Source: Trichoderma breve
Taxonomy: Eukaryota > Ascomycota > Sordariomycetes > Hypocreales > Hypocreaceae
DNA length: 64,000 nucleotides
Direction of reading: 5' to 3'
Assembly (NCBI RefSeq): GCF_028502605.1
Contig: NC_079233.1
Span: 5,952,001-6,016,000, forward strand
Shown: positions 1 to 13,700 of the stretch, in pieces
Numbering within the stretch: position 1 is the first letter of the stretch
Layout of the letters: every line of letters begins with the position of its first letter
The notes under the pieces: model-generated
Databases searched by the model: none
Told to the model about the DNA's origin: nothing
Seen by the model: only the letters and a program-made list of their open reading frames with translations
Position numbers and translations under genes: made by a program

Positions 1-2026
1 TGGGCTTTGGGATCTTCTGTTCGTGAAAGAAGGGCCACGTCATGCGCCTGGTGTTGCATACGTTTGTCATTCGGTAATGTCTTATTTGGGCTTGCTTTTT
101 TATTGACTCTGCTTTTGGCCTTTGGCCACGCGTGCACTGCGGTGGACGGATATGATCTCTGCTCAAACAGCCATTGTTTTTCTTTCTCTTCTTTTTTCTT
201 TTTTGTTTCGTTGTTTTGCATTTCTTTCCAAGCAGCTTTGTCTTGCTCTTTTCCCTAGTTGTACTATCACCAGTTGATTAGATGAGTTGCGCTGGGCGCA
301 ATGTCTCGGTGACACCGGTGGCCGGCACCACCCATCTCTTAGTCATACATAGCCAGCATCAGGATGCTGCCAATCAATAGAACAAAAGTCTTTTGATAAT
401 CATTTCTTGTGTCTATTTGTGATTTGTTGTGTATTTTCTTTCTTTTTCTTCTTGTTTCCTTTTCTCTTTGAAACATGGACTCCGAACTATCACCTAGTAT
501 ATGGGTTTCGATGGGGCGGCTTCGGCGTTCAAGCTCTAACGGGCTATTGTGTACCGAAAGTGCCGTATTAGAAAGCCGATCTTTCTTTCCAATTCTTCAC
601 ATGCTTAATAAAATCTTGACAGAATGCCGCAGCGGCATACTTGCTACATCCAATTTGAAATTTCTTTTCTCCATTGTCTGGATAGAACACTCCACCAAAG
701 CTTTGCTTGCAACTAGATTACAGGGATAAGGCCCAGATGTGATGCCCGCCAAACAGCCCCGCTACACCATGTAATTTCACTTCCCTTTGAGTCTTGTCTG
801 TCTCACAACCCTTTTTTACTACTAATTTCTCTCTCATTTTTTCTCTAGTAAATTCCCTGTTCAGTCGAGTTTCCCGTTAGAGAGAGGGGGTGGAGTGGGA
901 ACTACAGTATTACTCGTACTATGGTGGGTTCTTTTTGTTTTCCTTCTGTATATTTCTTAGGGGAGTGTAAGATGAGAAAAAAAAAAAAAGTTGCCCGGCC
1001 GTTTGTTCAAATTTCAGCCAACCTTTTGCGTTTAAGCGAGATGGAGGGGGGCCGCCGCTATCGTACGCCCGTTCGCCGCTAAGCAAAGCGTGGGATAATC
1101 CGCGATTGCGGCAAGCGGAAAGAGGACGGAATTGCGTTGCGAACTACTACTACGACTAATACTACGCATATTACAGTATATTACCATCAATGATTATCTG
1201 GAGGGGTGTTTGAATTAATCCTTGAAAAAAGGTAGGTTTCGGGATGAGTGATGAAGTCAGCACTGACCGAGCGTTTGATGTCGTCGGGGGCGCAGTATGC
1301 TTGGATTATTAGGTACTTAACCTTGTTTCTCATTTTGTGTGAGTGTGTGGTTTGGGTTGAAAGACGAAAAGACAAAACAATGAGACAAAGCGGGAAAAGC
1401 TGAGGCTGGAGCTGGGTGAGCTATATTTAGAGAAACATTCTGGTGGCTTTCGCTGCCGAACCGAACTCGGCGAGGGGTTTTGCCTAATCGGGCGAGGCGT
1501 GGCGCGTGGTTGGCCAGGGGGGGTTTAAAAGCAAAAAGAAGAGGGAAGGGGCGGCTGCGCGCTTGACGGGATCGAAGGAAAGAAGAAAGACGCAAAACAG
1601 AAAGAACAAAAAACGTGGCATGCTAAGCAGAAAAGGGGTGGGACGAAAAAGAGCTTATTCGTGTGAAAATTGAATAAGTTTCTTTATTTAGAAATCTTTT
1701 TCATCTGACACTTGCGGCAGTCGGCCCTGCTTCTCGCGTCTAATATTCAATCAAATCGTTTTGTTGTTAATTTTCCGCGCTGCGGGTGATGTCTAATTCA
1801 TGCCTACCAAGTCGGGCGAGATGGATGCGATTCAGAGATGAGAGCAGGGCCCGAATAGGAAATTGTTACCTCCCGTCTTATGTGTACTTTGCTCGACACA
1901 GGATCGAAAGGGGAGGGGGCCGCTCATTGCTCATTTGTTGCGGTGCGCTACGAATTTGCTTGATTGGTTCCGGGGAGCTGGGATAGGGAGGGTAGGCGTG
2001 AGATTTGGCTCTTTTGGCAGCCCAGC

Positions 2027-2055
2027 GGGAGGGAGGGAGGGAGGGAGGGGAGGGG
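2027..2055 (+). repeat. GGGA microsatellite
   Basis: About seven tandem GGGA units lie in non-coding sequence; the last part is slightly irregular. Confidence 0.85.
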
Positions 2056-3880
2056 TTGCAAGACACGCATGGGAGATGCATGATGGGATGATGCTTGTAC
2101 ATGAGATGGCAGACATGGAGGTTGCAACGCTGGCCGGCCCTTTTTTCCCCCCTTCCCAGTCGCACGAAAAAGCAACTTTGTACGAAGGGCCAGGGCGGAC
2201 TTTGACAGGCGCGTCTGTGCTAGGCGCCTTGGCGCGGGCGATCGAACGGAACGGGGGCGAGATGATGATGACAAGATGCGCCGTATGCGCGGGCGCGCCT
2301 GTTTTGCCCAAGCAAGGCAACGTTGATTCTTAGCCTGGTCCTAATTTTATCTGATGGGACGAGTAGTTTGAAACGCGGTTCGCTATGCTATGCTTTTTGG
2401 TGGACATGACAATGACTGAGCTGCGGCTAACTTGACTCAACAGCTTTGGTGGGCTGAGCCGAAACGGGTAACCCACTGGGCTGATGCCCGCACACACATG
2501 ACCGGAGTGCCTTGGCTTGGGAACCGGGGACGGGGAACCTTGCAGAAATGCTGGGGGTCTTTTTTCCCCGTTCTGCTGGGGTTTGCTTGTTCCTCGTAGA
2601 AACAAACATCCATGCCCCCGACTTACAGTACCTGGTAGGTAGCAGATACCCGAGGTTGGGTACCTGCTTTGGTGGTATTCAAGGCAACACTGCGCGAACA
2701 ATCCTTGTACAGGGTACCATCGACGAACGGGTGCCCCCTTGTAAGGCTGCCTGTCGTGTGAGGCTCTTCGCGGAAAGCAAATGCCCACTGCGCGGCAACT
2801 TCCAAGCGGTCGCGTGGTAGTATCGTATTTGCCAGTATACCTTACGGAGTGCAGGCAGCGGCACATGCGGCCAAGTCACTCGCTTCCATGCTTGTCCGGC
2901 GACCCTTCGTTCCGTGCACCTTAATTCCTAAGGCTTAGGACTCTCGCCGGGAATCCTTTGCACACACACGCGCATCACGATGTCTCAAACCGTTCACGGA
3001 ATACGTACCCGAGGTCCTACCCTCGGCCAAGAAGAGGCTTAGCTAATAGGTAGTCACCGGTTCATCTTGTCGTCATTCATGGCAGGACATTGGCCTTTGG
3101 AGCCTGGTGGTCTAGGCAGAAACCCGCGGTATTCCGCACACAAGCAGGGCGTAGGACTGTTGGAGTCATTGCGGGCAGTTAGTCATGCGTCGAAAGGAAT
3201 ATTCTCGACTCTTGCCTCTCTTTTTTTTTCTCGCTTTGGGATGCATACTGTATCTTCACGCAGCTTACAAGTACGTACTGATGTGGCAGCATTCGGCAGC
3301 GCTGCCCCGGGAGGATCGCGGGCTGCATGCTGAGAGGGAGGGGGAAAGGCGGCACAAGTGTCTCGATTTGGATGGAGCTGGTTGGAAGGGCTCTGGTGCC
3401 TGGCGAACTGCTGCTGGAGGTCAGAAAATGATCGGCATTAGGGTGTTTTGTGCGATGCCCGGCAACCCTTTTTTTTCCCATGGACCTTCTTCCTCTCCCA
3501 TTTCGCCGAGCGACCCCCAAAAGCCACATCCTCGTTATTTTTCCACCCTTCACGTAAGACCGGCATGGCTAAAAAAAGACAACACGATGATGATGCCCAA
3601 AAGGACGATGGAGGAGAGAGCAAAGTCCTTGGCTGTGATGGTGTAGCACCGATCTTGTCGTATCGCAACAGACAATACGAGGGGAAGGATCGCGGAGGGC
3701 GGAAGCGTTGAGGGAGGGGCGTGTCCTGTTTTCGCTGGGGATTTCAGCTGAGATGTGCAGCGTTGCGTGAGGCGCTCGCTACACAAAGCTGCACGGCCGT
3801 GCAGAATGTGTCAACCCGTTAATAAGGATAAGGCTGATGGATGACTGGTGGTGCTACCTGACTGCATCTGGATGTCAGTA

Positions 3881-3890
3881 TACGGAGTAC
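3881..3890 (+). repeat. TACGGAGTAC motif copy
   Basis: Exact copy of a near-palindromic motif that recurs in intergenic DNA of this window. Function unknown. Confidence 0.6.
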
Positions 3891-5160
3891 AGGTGGGCAG
3901 GTATAGGTACATGCCTCGGCCCTACCAACTTGTACGGGCGTGTGCGCAGCAGCTGTGACACACAGGAACAGCGCCGACTGAATTTTGTTGAGATGGCTCC
4001 TGCTCGAAGCAGGGCGTAGATGCAGGTGTTGGATTGCGAACTCGTACTTGAAATAAAACAACCGGATATGAGCGAAGGCCGACAGGGCAATGCAATAATC
4101 AAGGTAGTGGCCGAAAGGAACTTTGAGCAGCTAGCGTTAATGGGTAAGGTAATGTAAAGGAGATGCCAGAAGGAGTTGGACGTTACAACATCCAAGGACC
4201 ATACTGAGGTAGGACTGAGGTGAGTGAATGGGCTTCGGTCAGTTTCAAGAGCCTGGCCGGTAATACCGAGTGGTTGGATTTGCAGGGACGTGCACATATA
4301 TTGAACGGTAGATGAGCCTTGATCAATTTTACTGTGTTTGTCTTGTGGAAGTTCTCAATAGGTAGGTACTCTGAGAGAACCGACTTATCTCCAGCGTGCT
4401 CAACCAATAAGGGGATGGGTGAATGAGTTGCCCCTGGGAGAAGCACTTACCTGGTTGCAATTTCAACGACACATCAAAAACATGTAGCCTAAATGCAACA
4501 AAGGTCTAGTGGATAGAGTAGTATAGCGTTCTAGTTGTTTGGAATCACCCAGCTCTGGTTTTAGGTGCCTTGCCCGGCTTCCCCCAGGCATAATGCCACC
4601 ACTCGTAGGGGCAAATAAGTGCAACAAGTTGAACAGTTGCCGTAAATTTGGGACTGACACTTGAGTCGTTGGGGGTTTCTAAGCTGTCCACTGGTATTTG
4701 CCACGTCTAGTTTGCCTCTATCCATGTCAACTCTAATTCGTACGGATACTCGGTATGCTTACAGTATGTTTACCCAAAGCGGGCATATTATGATTCATGT
4801 GCTCCTAGTGAGGCGACTTTCACCAAGCATCTCGCAGTATTGATGCGCCCTTTAATGAAGACCCGCATCACTGCTACTCTGCTTCTGCCGCCTCGATTAT
4901 GAGCGGCCCCTTTTGTCCCCTACCATCTTCTCCCGTGTGTATGCCTGAATGAGCTAGCAGCTGACTGACTATGTACAGTTTGTTTCCGGGTTCCGACTCC
5001 TTCATCTGTGCCCAAAGAAGAAATAGATAAGGGGAGGGACAGAGAGATAGGTACCTTTTGCCTTGGCAATAGTAGAGGGAGACACACGGAGCCGGAGAAT
5101 ATGTACATTCGTACTCGTACAGCACCATCACACACTTCCAACCTGAAGTTATAGGCAAGG

Positions 5161-5170
5161 TACGGAGTAC
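5161..5170 (+). repeat. TACGGAGTAC motif copy
   Basis: Exact copy of the recurring intergenic motif, about 600 bases upstream of the transporter start codon. Confidence 0.6.
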
Positions 5171-5761
5171 TTGTAATTGTAAACCAGGGACTCTGGGGGA
5201 AGGCGCGTCCCAACACTCGCCAGCCGTTGCCAAGCTGTCATCGACGGCAACAAAAACAAAAGCTGATTTTGACAGGCGGTGGGAAACTCAGCCTCACCAC
5301 AGAATTCCATTCATCACCAACCTCATTATTATCCTCTCCTCGCCACGGCATCCCTATCTCCTCATCCCTGTGCTATCTTGAGCTGTATTTTTAGACGCAG
5401 AGCATTTATGCCACTCGCACGCTCGGAGACTTCATGGTTTCACAGCTTCGCCTGCCCTCTTATGCCGAAAGGCCACCAGGGCCTCTTCCTCCGGCACTTG
5501 TTCTAGCCAGCATTTATCCCGCTTACTTATAGATAGCGACTTTGACCAACGGTTTGAGGCCCGTCGGAACCGACCCGACCTTTGGAGTAACCCCCCGCCA
5601 AAGCCCCTTTTCACTCGACACTCCTGCATACTCGAGACACGCCTCTCGACCAACCTGTGTATGTCCTGCAAGCACGGGGTAGAACCGGCCAGGTGGCAAT
5701 GCTCTTGACGTTGTCCCACAGCACCCAGGTCTAGCAGCCCCGTCTCCATCATCAGACTGAC

Positions 5762-8700
5762 ATGGAGGCCGGGGACTTCGATCAGACACCGGCACCAAGC
5801 TGCCGCCCCTCTCTCACTACTCTCAGGCCGGACCAAGACGACACGGCAACTGAAGATACCGGTTTCTCCGCCACCAGGGCTGCTGCGTCCAGACACCATT
5901 TGTCAAAGCCCTCGACCAGCAACCTTGCCCTTGTTGACAGAGACTTGCCCGCACCGCCAGTCGTCAGCAGATCTCCCCCACTCAAAACGCCCTCCCGGTC
6001 CTCCAAGTCAGAGCTTGAGAATCGAGACTCTTCCGCTGTCAGAAATGCAGCCGCGCTTCCCCGGCAAATCTCCCCTGTCCATTTTTCAGAAAAGATGGCC
6101 TACTCGTCCCCAATACGGCTTCTCGACCGAGAGTGTGCCAACAACCCTCTGCACAGAGGCGATACACATGCTCAAGTACACCACCCTGGATTGCTGGATG
6201 GTGCCGATTTCTGCGACAATGAGATCCAATCACCAGGATCTCAGAGTTTTATCTCGTCAACACAACCATCATCCCCAGTATCCAATGAATCCATGATGAG
6301 CGGTGAGATGCATCGCGTGCTGTCCAGTGGGGATCTTTCAGTCACCGAAGTGACAGTGCCAGTCCATCGGCACAAGGGTCACAGCATAGCCGTCAAGGTT
6401 CGCCCTGCTTTCTCATACTACCCTACATATTCCCCTGCGCTCTTGGGAGACCAGCGTGGCTTAGATTATAGTCACTCTGCCAACAAAGCCCAGCCATTCG
6501 ACCCTCTGGCTGACATCACTGCAACTGTACCGAGTGACATTGATGACTTAGATGCTGCTATCTCGAGAGATAAACGGCGTGATGGTGATAATGAAATGGA
6601 AGATGATCAGGGGTTGTCATCTCCAACTTCAAAGTTCCGTGCCTTTGGGCCTGAGTTGCCTCCTCAAAAGGATGACTATCATCATCACAGTCACAAATCA
6701 AAGGTCAGCCCATATTCCGGAGCGGCAGATGATAGAACTATGGCCCAACATCTTGTTGAAACAACTCAATTCTCTCCCATGAACAGTGAGTCTGGGCGAC
6801 GTGCACTCACAGAAGATGGTTCATTTCCCGACCACGCCAACCCAGAGAGAAACTTGCCGAAAAGGACTATGAGAGAGTTTGAAACAATGCCGTCGTATAG
6901 CGTCAAAGGACTCCAATTTCGGAACGAGGTTGAGCAACAGATCATCAGAGGCAAAATCCCGGACGAAGGCAGGCAAGGTGCTGATCCTCAGCATCGTCTC
7001 ATCTACTCCCCCATCCCTGTTTCCAAAATTCGTCCCATGTTCACAAATGAGCCCTCATCAAGCGGGCACGAAAGCCGTTCTTCGACATTCAAGGTCAGGC
7101 CCGTTCAAGAAGCCGCTGGTTCTACGGCTTCTCAGGACAAGTCATATTTCCAGAGGGAATCGGGTCAATCTCTTCACTCTTAGGACGGAAATTTGCAGAG
7201 ACAGGCATCCGAAGGCTCATCCGCGCGAACGCACTCTCTTGGCTCGACATTGGATTATAAGCGTACTGCCCAGTGGCTACGCGAAATTCTCAAGTATCCA
7301 GAGACTTATACCTCCAAGTTTACAGAGTTACCCCCAAGGAGCAAGATGAGAAGGCCTTCTTCAGCATCGCAACGGCGGCAGTCAGAGGCAGCTTTATCAA
7401 ACGCTCTCCCATCCCGCCGTATGACGGGCTTATCGTCGCAATCTGGAAGATCCGAGCCCAAGATCGATCCATTGTTGTTTCAGCGTGCCGTCAATGATCT
7501 TGAAAAACTCATGAATGAGGCTATCGCACTGGCCTCCGAGGTGGTGCAACGCCCCGACACTCCTTCATGTCCCAAAATTCACCAGCCGTGCGTCACTTTG
7601 CACGCTCGCTGTCACAGTGTCCCTGGTGGTCAAGACGGGGCCTCTCAGGATGACGACACATCAGGTCGCCGCACCCACGAGAGTTCGAGTAAATTCAATG
7701 GCGTTGAAATCCAAAACGAGAGCCAACAGGCGAGGCTGCCATACCAACATGCAGATACATATACCGGTGCCCCTGAGCGTCCACGACTGAATGAAATCCT
7801 GCAGAGTTACTCCAGTGAGCGTAATGATGCGACTGCTAGAGAATTCCCTACACAGAAGGAAACGCCCCCTCAGACTGCGGCTGAGGCATCCTTCAGTGTT
7901 CCGGGGAGAAGATCCAGCATCAATGGGGGAAGCTATGCCGCGCCGGGCTCTCGCAAAACTTCAAACAGAACGCCCAAGTTGAATCGCAAGAAACCATACA
8001 ACGACCTAACAAGAGGAACAAAGGATGTTACCGCCTCGCAAAGCAAACCACATCAAAGCAAATCAGCACCAAGGGGCTCACACGCAAGACATGCTTCACA
8101 CGAGTCTGGAGAGGATGCTCCCAATCGCGAAGTTGCTGGTCGCCGAACATACACCGACCGTGGTATCAGTCTCCGTCGTCGATCTCATGTAAGCCTACGG
8201 GGCGCACAAGGGTTCAGCTTAGCCAAGTCACGCAAACGACAACCAACTGCCAGAGACTGGTCACCAGTCCGCAAGAGATTCGTCGCAACGGTGGCTTGTA
8301 TCAGCACTGCCTTGATCGGTATGATTTTGGGCATTTACGCAGGTTTGGTTCCTTCTATTCAGTACTACATCATCGACCAGTCTCATGCTACCGTTCACGG
8401 CAACACGGGTTGCTTCCTGGGTTTGGCGATCCCAACCTTCTTCCTGTGGCCACTTCCCTTGCTGCACGGGCGGAAGCCATATATCATGACAAGCCTTGTC
8501 CTTGCCATGCCTCTTCTATTCCCTCAGGCCCTCGCAGTCAATACACAGAGGCTGACCAACCCAGGGACATGGAGAGCCATGCTCCTCGCATCGCGAACGC
8601 TTATGGGAGGCTCACTTGGTTTTGCCAGTATGAATTTCCACTCTATACTGATGGATTTATTCGGCGCTTCGCTCATGAGCACAAACCCTCATGGAGAAGT

Positions 8701-10324
8701 TGTTGACCACTATGACGCAAGGCGGCATGGTGGTGGCATGGGAGTTTGGTTGGGCATTTGGACATGGTGTTGGATTGGGTCTCTCGGTATCGGCTTCCTT
8801 GTTGGTGCCTGTGTCATTGACAAGTACCCACCAACCTGGGGATTTTATATCAGCATCATCATGATTGCTGTTGTACTTATTCTCAATGTCCTCTGTCCCG
8901 AGGTCCGCCGATCTGCTTTCAGACGATCGGTAGCGGAAGTGAGAACTGGGGGTGATATTTCACGCCGCGTAGCCCGAGGCGAGGTTATGATGCACAGGGT
9001 CAAGACTGGTCCCAAGTGGTGGGGGCAGGAGGTCTATCACGGCATTCTCCTAACATTAGAAATGCTTCGCCAGCCTGGCTTCCTGATCCTCGCCGTCTAC
9101 GCGGCATGGATCTACGCACAAGTGGTTTTGACCATTGTATTACTAGGATCGCTGGCATCCAAATTTTACAAACTTCGATCTCCCAACGTGGGTTTGCTCG
9201 TTGGGAGCGTCGCTCTTGGGGCCATCCTGGCGATTCCCTTTCAAAAAGCCAGCTTCTTTTCAAGGTCCCGCCAAGCACAGCTCGACTCAAACAAGGCAAC
9301 GATGGAAAGAAAGATTGCGTGGTCATCTCATCTTGTTCGGCGTACTATCTTTACTATTCTGCTGCCGTTGGGAGGGGTGTGCTATGCCTCAGTATCATCC
9401 GGACCACCAATGCATATTGGTGTACCAACGATTTTTGCATTTTGCATAGGACTCTTGTCATGCCTCGCTATTGCAGAATGCAATGGCCTGGTGATGGAGT
9501 GTTTTGATACTTCTGATCTGTCACCCGGAATGACAGGGCGTCAACGCAGCAAGTCGGGCAAGGCTGAAAAACGAACAAACTACTCTTCTTTCCCGAGAGT
9601 GACTGCTGGTTTTGCAGCTATTCATACTCTGGCATTCATCTTTGCTGCGGGTGCCAGTGCCCTTGGCGGTCTGGTCACCAGGACACTAGGTCAGCAAGTA
9701 GCTACCGGAGTCGTGGCGGGTATTCTGTTCATACTCACCATCATGCTGCTGTTAATCTTGGCTCGGTTTACAAATGTCCAAATCGTACCAAATTCCAAGA
9801 TGGCGGAAATGGATCGGCTGATTGAGGCTCGTCGGAGATCAACCATACGGCGTGCCTCTATGCCTGATGATCACCAGGCCGTGATAGAGGAAGAAAAGGC
9901 ATGGCGACCTGCTATGCTTGGAAACCCCATTGGCAAAATAAGAAGAATGAATGTCTTTGAACTTGGAAGCAAATCGCGGTGGCAAGAGATCCGCAAGAAG
10001 AATAAGCTGGTCGACGAAAATGCCCATCTGAATCAAGCCGCGTGGAATCAGGGGCTGGAGGCTCTGGATGACAAACTAAGCGATATCCAGAGTGATGTGG
10101 AAGATTTCTTCGGTCTGGGGAGCGTAAAGAAGCGAAACTCAAGGCGTCTGCGCCCTTCAGATGAGACCAGCGATTCGGCACGGGACATTGAGATGACAAA
10201 CTTGGGAAATCAGGCATCTGGGTCAAGGCCATCCCTGAAGCGCTTCGTCGAGAGAGAATGCGTCATGAGTCAGACAGTCACAGAGGAGAATGAGGGCTTG
10301 GATGATCATCGAAGGAACCGTTGA
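5762..10324 (+). CDS. MFS-type membrane transporter with a very long disordered N-terminus
   Basis: Two long open frames in the same phase are separated only by a TAG at 7181-7183, best explained by one intron. The candidates are 7094-7198 (GTCAGG to TTTGCAG, giving 1485 residues) or 7141-7200 (1500 residues). Both donors are weak, so the junction is uncertain. The first roughly 800 residues are hydrophilic and rich in Ser, Arg and Pro. The rest carries about a dozen hydrophobic segments, starting near nt 8280. A loop near nt 8640 holds a conserved-looking Gly-rich and FGASLM-containing stretch typical of fungal polyamine or drug MFS pumps. A soluble tail of about 170 residues follows the last helix. 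I infer a plasma-membrane or vacuolar transporter of the major facilitator superfamily; the substrate is not readable. It converges on the next gene. Confidence 0.75.
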
Positions 10325-10778
10325 AGTTCTTGTTGGTAGCGACGGGGGTTGGTTGGAAAGCACAAGTGAGGAGGCAAAGACGTTTGAAACATGAAATACC
10401 TAAGATAACCGCTCGTAATATACATTGCGCATTGCTCCCTCTTTTAATAAAACAACCTTTAAAAAAAGCTATATGACACTGTAAGTCGCTATAGTTGACG
10501 TGTCTAGTCCTCCTTGCGCTGTGATTTTTAATGTACATGATGCTCGATGTGTAGAAAGGAAATATTAGCTAAAAGTAAACAGACGTGTACTTTTTAATCA
10601 GACGTCATAATAAGCATAACACGGGGGGTAATTGTCAGATAACAGAAAGGAAAATAGAGAAAACAGAAAACATCATCATGAGCCCAATTGTCACCGTCTC
10701 TCCTTTTTATACATCCAAACAGGAGATCTCTCTTCCATCCACACACATCATACAACATTCAAAGGCAAGAAACATCGC
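10325..10778. other. convergent 3' intergenic region
   Basis: This 454-bp, A/T-rich spacer lies between two stop codons facing each other. It probably holds both 3' UTRs and poly(A) signals, for example AATAAAAC near 10446. No gene is seen. Confidence 0.6.
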
Positions 10779-13700
10779 TCACTGAGCAATCAAGAACAAA
10801 TCATCTCCACGCCTGGTAGGAGTCAGCCGAGGCTTCCACACCGGCGTCGCAGGCAACTCAGTAGGCTCCTGAGGCGGCGGCGGCATCCTCGGCGAGGAGA
10901 GGTCGGCGCCCTGGCGGAGCCACTTGCTCTGGGCGGAGGAAGAGGCGCCGCTGGGCGGGGGCACGGGGATGGCCATGTTGGCGGCGCGGGAGGTGCCGAG
11001 GCGTTTGGCGAGGAGGGATGAGGTCTGTGAGTCGGCAGAGTGGGCGCTCGTAGTTGTTGCCATGGAGTTGCCGGTGAGGGGGGCGGTTGGGGGGAGGGCG
11101 TCTGGGTAGTATGATGGGGCGAGGGGTTGGAGGTGAAGGTTTTGTTGCTGTGGTCGCCTTTGCTGCTGTTGCGGCTGTTGAGGTTGAGGTTGCGGCTGTT
11201 GAGGTCGTTGGCTTGGCTGTTGCTGCCTTTGCTGTATCTGCTGAAGTTGCTGTAGATGCTGCGAAACGGGCCGGGCGGCGGGCTGCTGGACAAAAGGGGG
11301 CTGATGGTTGCGCGGGTGGTGATGCGGGTATCTATTCGGCTGGGGGGGATGGGGAAGATTGTATGTTGAAGGGCCCTGGTTGTTGTACTCTGGGAGGCGA
11401 GTTTGATATGGGTAGCCGGAAGAGTCGATGTTGGGCCTGTAGGCGGTTGGGTGGGGAGGGAGGCGATAGGGGATGGAGCTGTTGTTGGACGGCCGCCTTT
11501 GGTGAGTTTGCGCAGGATACTGCTGTTGCTGTTGCTGCTGCTGCTGAGAGGGGTAAGGCCGTGAAGAGGAGCCCGGTTGAGATGCTGGACCAGCTTGCTG
11601 AGGTGCTTGATTGCGCGGGCCCTGGTAGTATCTCTCGTCCGACTTGAACGCCGAACCTTCTCCTCGCATCATGGGGGAGCCGGTTCTGATGGCACCAGGA
11701 GATTCCATAGCGCGAGGTCCCATAAACTTCTTTCCTTGGTTCTTCGGCATGTTGCCATCCGAGGACATGGTGCCGGCAGCAAGTGGTGCTCCAAAGCTCG
11801 GGCTTGGTTGCGCAGGACGATCACCCATGGCAGCAGGCTTAGCATATCCCGTGGCAACGGCTACGCTCTTAGTAGCAGCCGCATCAGAGTTCGAATTCCC
11901 TGAGTAAGGCATTGCAGCACCCGCACCCAGGCTAGCTGGAATCTTGGGGTATTGAGTTGGTGACTGACCCCTTCTGGGCCGTAGAGACCGCGGGGACTCA
12001 ACCACGGGCGAAAGATTACTTGGCTGCTCCAACGGAGGAGGGGATCTCAGATCAGTGTCATCTGTAGAGGTTGAGATAGTCGTTATGCCACTATCAGTGG
12101 ACGTGATTCGGGGACGAGTCAATGATCGCGTCGAAGACCGGCGGTTGGTTAACGAACGACGGGGGTAATTGCCGCTATTGCCATTGCTGGAGAAAAGAGG
12201 TCGTGGGGCATATGGCTGCAGGTCCTGCTCCTGGGTCTCTTCGTCTGAAGAAAGCGACGGCTCGACGGCTCTGATAGTCTGCTCAGGTGGCATGGAGATG
12301 CCTAGAGCACCCTGTCTGGTTTCTTCAGCAGCCTTGGATGCCTCGCCTGCTCTGTTATCCCTTCGCTGGCTTGCAGCTTTTACAAGTGCCAGAGCACCGG
12401 CAGCACCAGTAGCCAGCCCCAGACCAGCGACCAATTTGGGCGCCGCAGACTTGGGGGCGGCAGTCAATGGGCTGATGGATGCCTCAAGCTCTGCAATCTC
12501 TTGAGCTCGTGCCGGGTCGCCAAGCCTCCAGTTACCACTCCTGTCCGCAACATAGTAAGGAGCCGCCTTGTGCGGGTCAGCCGAAGGTGGCCTCCAAATC
12601 TGGCCACCCGGTGAAAGCGACGACCTGCCATCTTCTTCAAACTCCGTGGTTGAGCTATCGTGTCTGGTAATTGAGGTAATTGAGCTATCGTGTCTCGTAA
12701 CGACAGGGACAAACGGCTTAAGGTTTCCTGTCTTGGGGATGATGAGCTTCAACGGCGAAGGCGACTGAGGCTTGCCTGGAGGGGTAAGATTCCGCGGTCG
12801 AATAGATGGCTCGGGCATTGCCGGTTGACGCATTGCAGGTCGTATCATGGGCTTCGTGAAAGGTTGCGCCTTGGGTTGAGCCGCGAGCTTTGGTGATGAG
12901 GACGCGGCGATTGCTCCGCTCATTATCGCCCCTGATACTGCACCGGTTGCCGCCGCTCCCATGATTGCTGCAGCACCGAAATGGGAGTCTCCATCTCGAC
13001 TGGGCAGTGATACCTCTAATCTCGGGGGTCCCTGATTCATAACCGGTTTGGCTGGAAGTAGCTTAGACAAAGGCCTCGCAGAAGTCGGTGTCGTTGCGCG
13101 AGTTACGTCTCTTGTGTTAGCAGGCGATATCGCCAACCCAATTGCACTGGGCCTCCAGCTCGCCCTATTATACCACGATTTTGTCGGACCGGGCATTGGG
13201 CCTGGATCGAGGGGCGCTCGAAGTTGGTTGGCGATCCAAGAGTCTGTGCCTCCACCACCATGAGGACCCTTTTCTGCATTAGAATTCCACGAGTCCCTCA
13301 GGGGTCGTCCTCCTTTTCTCATCTTTCTCCCGAATCGAGACCTCCTCTTGCGAAGGCATCGACAGAAAACTGCGATACCAAACCCTATGCATCCTACGCC
13401 GACTATACATCCAATTGCAATTCCAGCTACTTGTCCTGTGCTGAGGGACACTGAAGCCTTCTTTTCTCCTTGCCCACCAAGTACTCCATCGGGAACATTC
13501 GTGGTAGTACTAGTCTCAGTTGCGGACGTGCTGGTCTCGGTGAATGTTGGAGCCACAGGATCAGTCGTAAGGATCTCGGCAGGAGACGTCGTCGATGACT
13601 TGCGTGAAGTCGACGATGGTTTAGTTGTAGGCTTGGTAGTAGGTCCCCTCGTAGATCCAGTCCTAGAAGGTCTAGAGCTAGAGAACGACGTGGGATCTGT

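Larger units (their letters stand above)
1..5761. other. gene-poor interval upstream of the MFS transporter gene
   Basis: I see no convincing gene here. The open frames of up to 178 codons are low in family resemblance, overlap each other on both strands and lack plausible splice continuations. The stretch holds pyrimidine-rich tracts (about 170-250 and 425-475), a poly-A run near 975-990, a GGGA microsatellite, and two exact copies of the 9-mer TACGGAGTA (3881 and 5161). The last few hundred bases before 5762 probably carry the promoter and leader of the transporter gene. A non-coding RNA cannot be excluded from sequence alone. Confidence 0.6.

Noticed and set aside
2330..2866. 178-codon minus-strand frame in the left gap
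   Set aside because: No recognisable domain, signal peptide or splice continuation; several overlapping frames on both strands of similar length.
7181..7183. in-frame TAG as evidence of a pseudogene or readthrough in the transporter gene
   Set aside because: Both flanking frames are long, in the same phase and uninterrupted otherwise; a short intron explains it more simply, although the exact sites are unsure.
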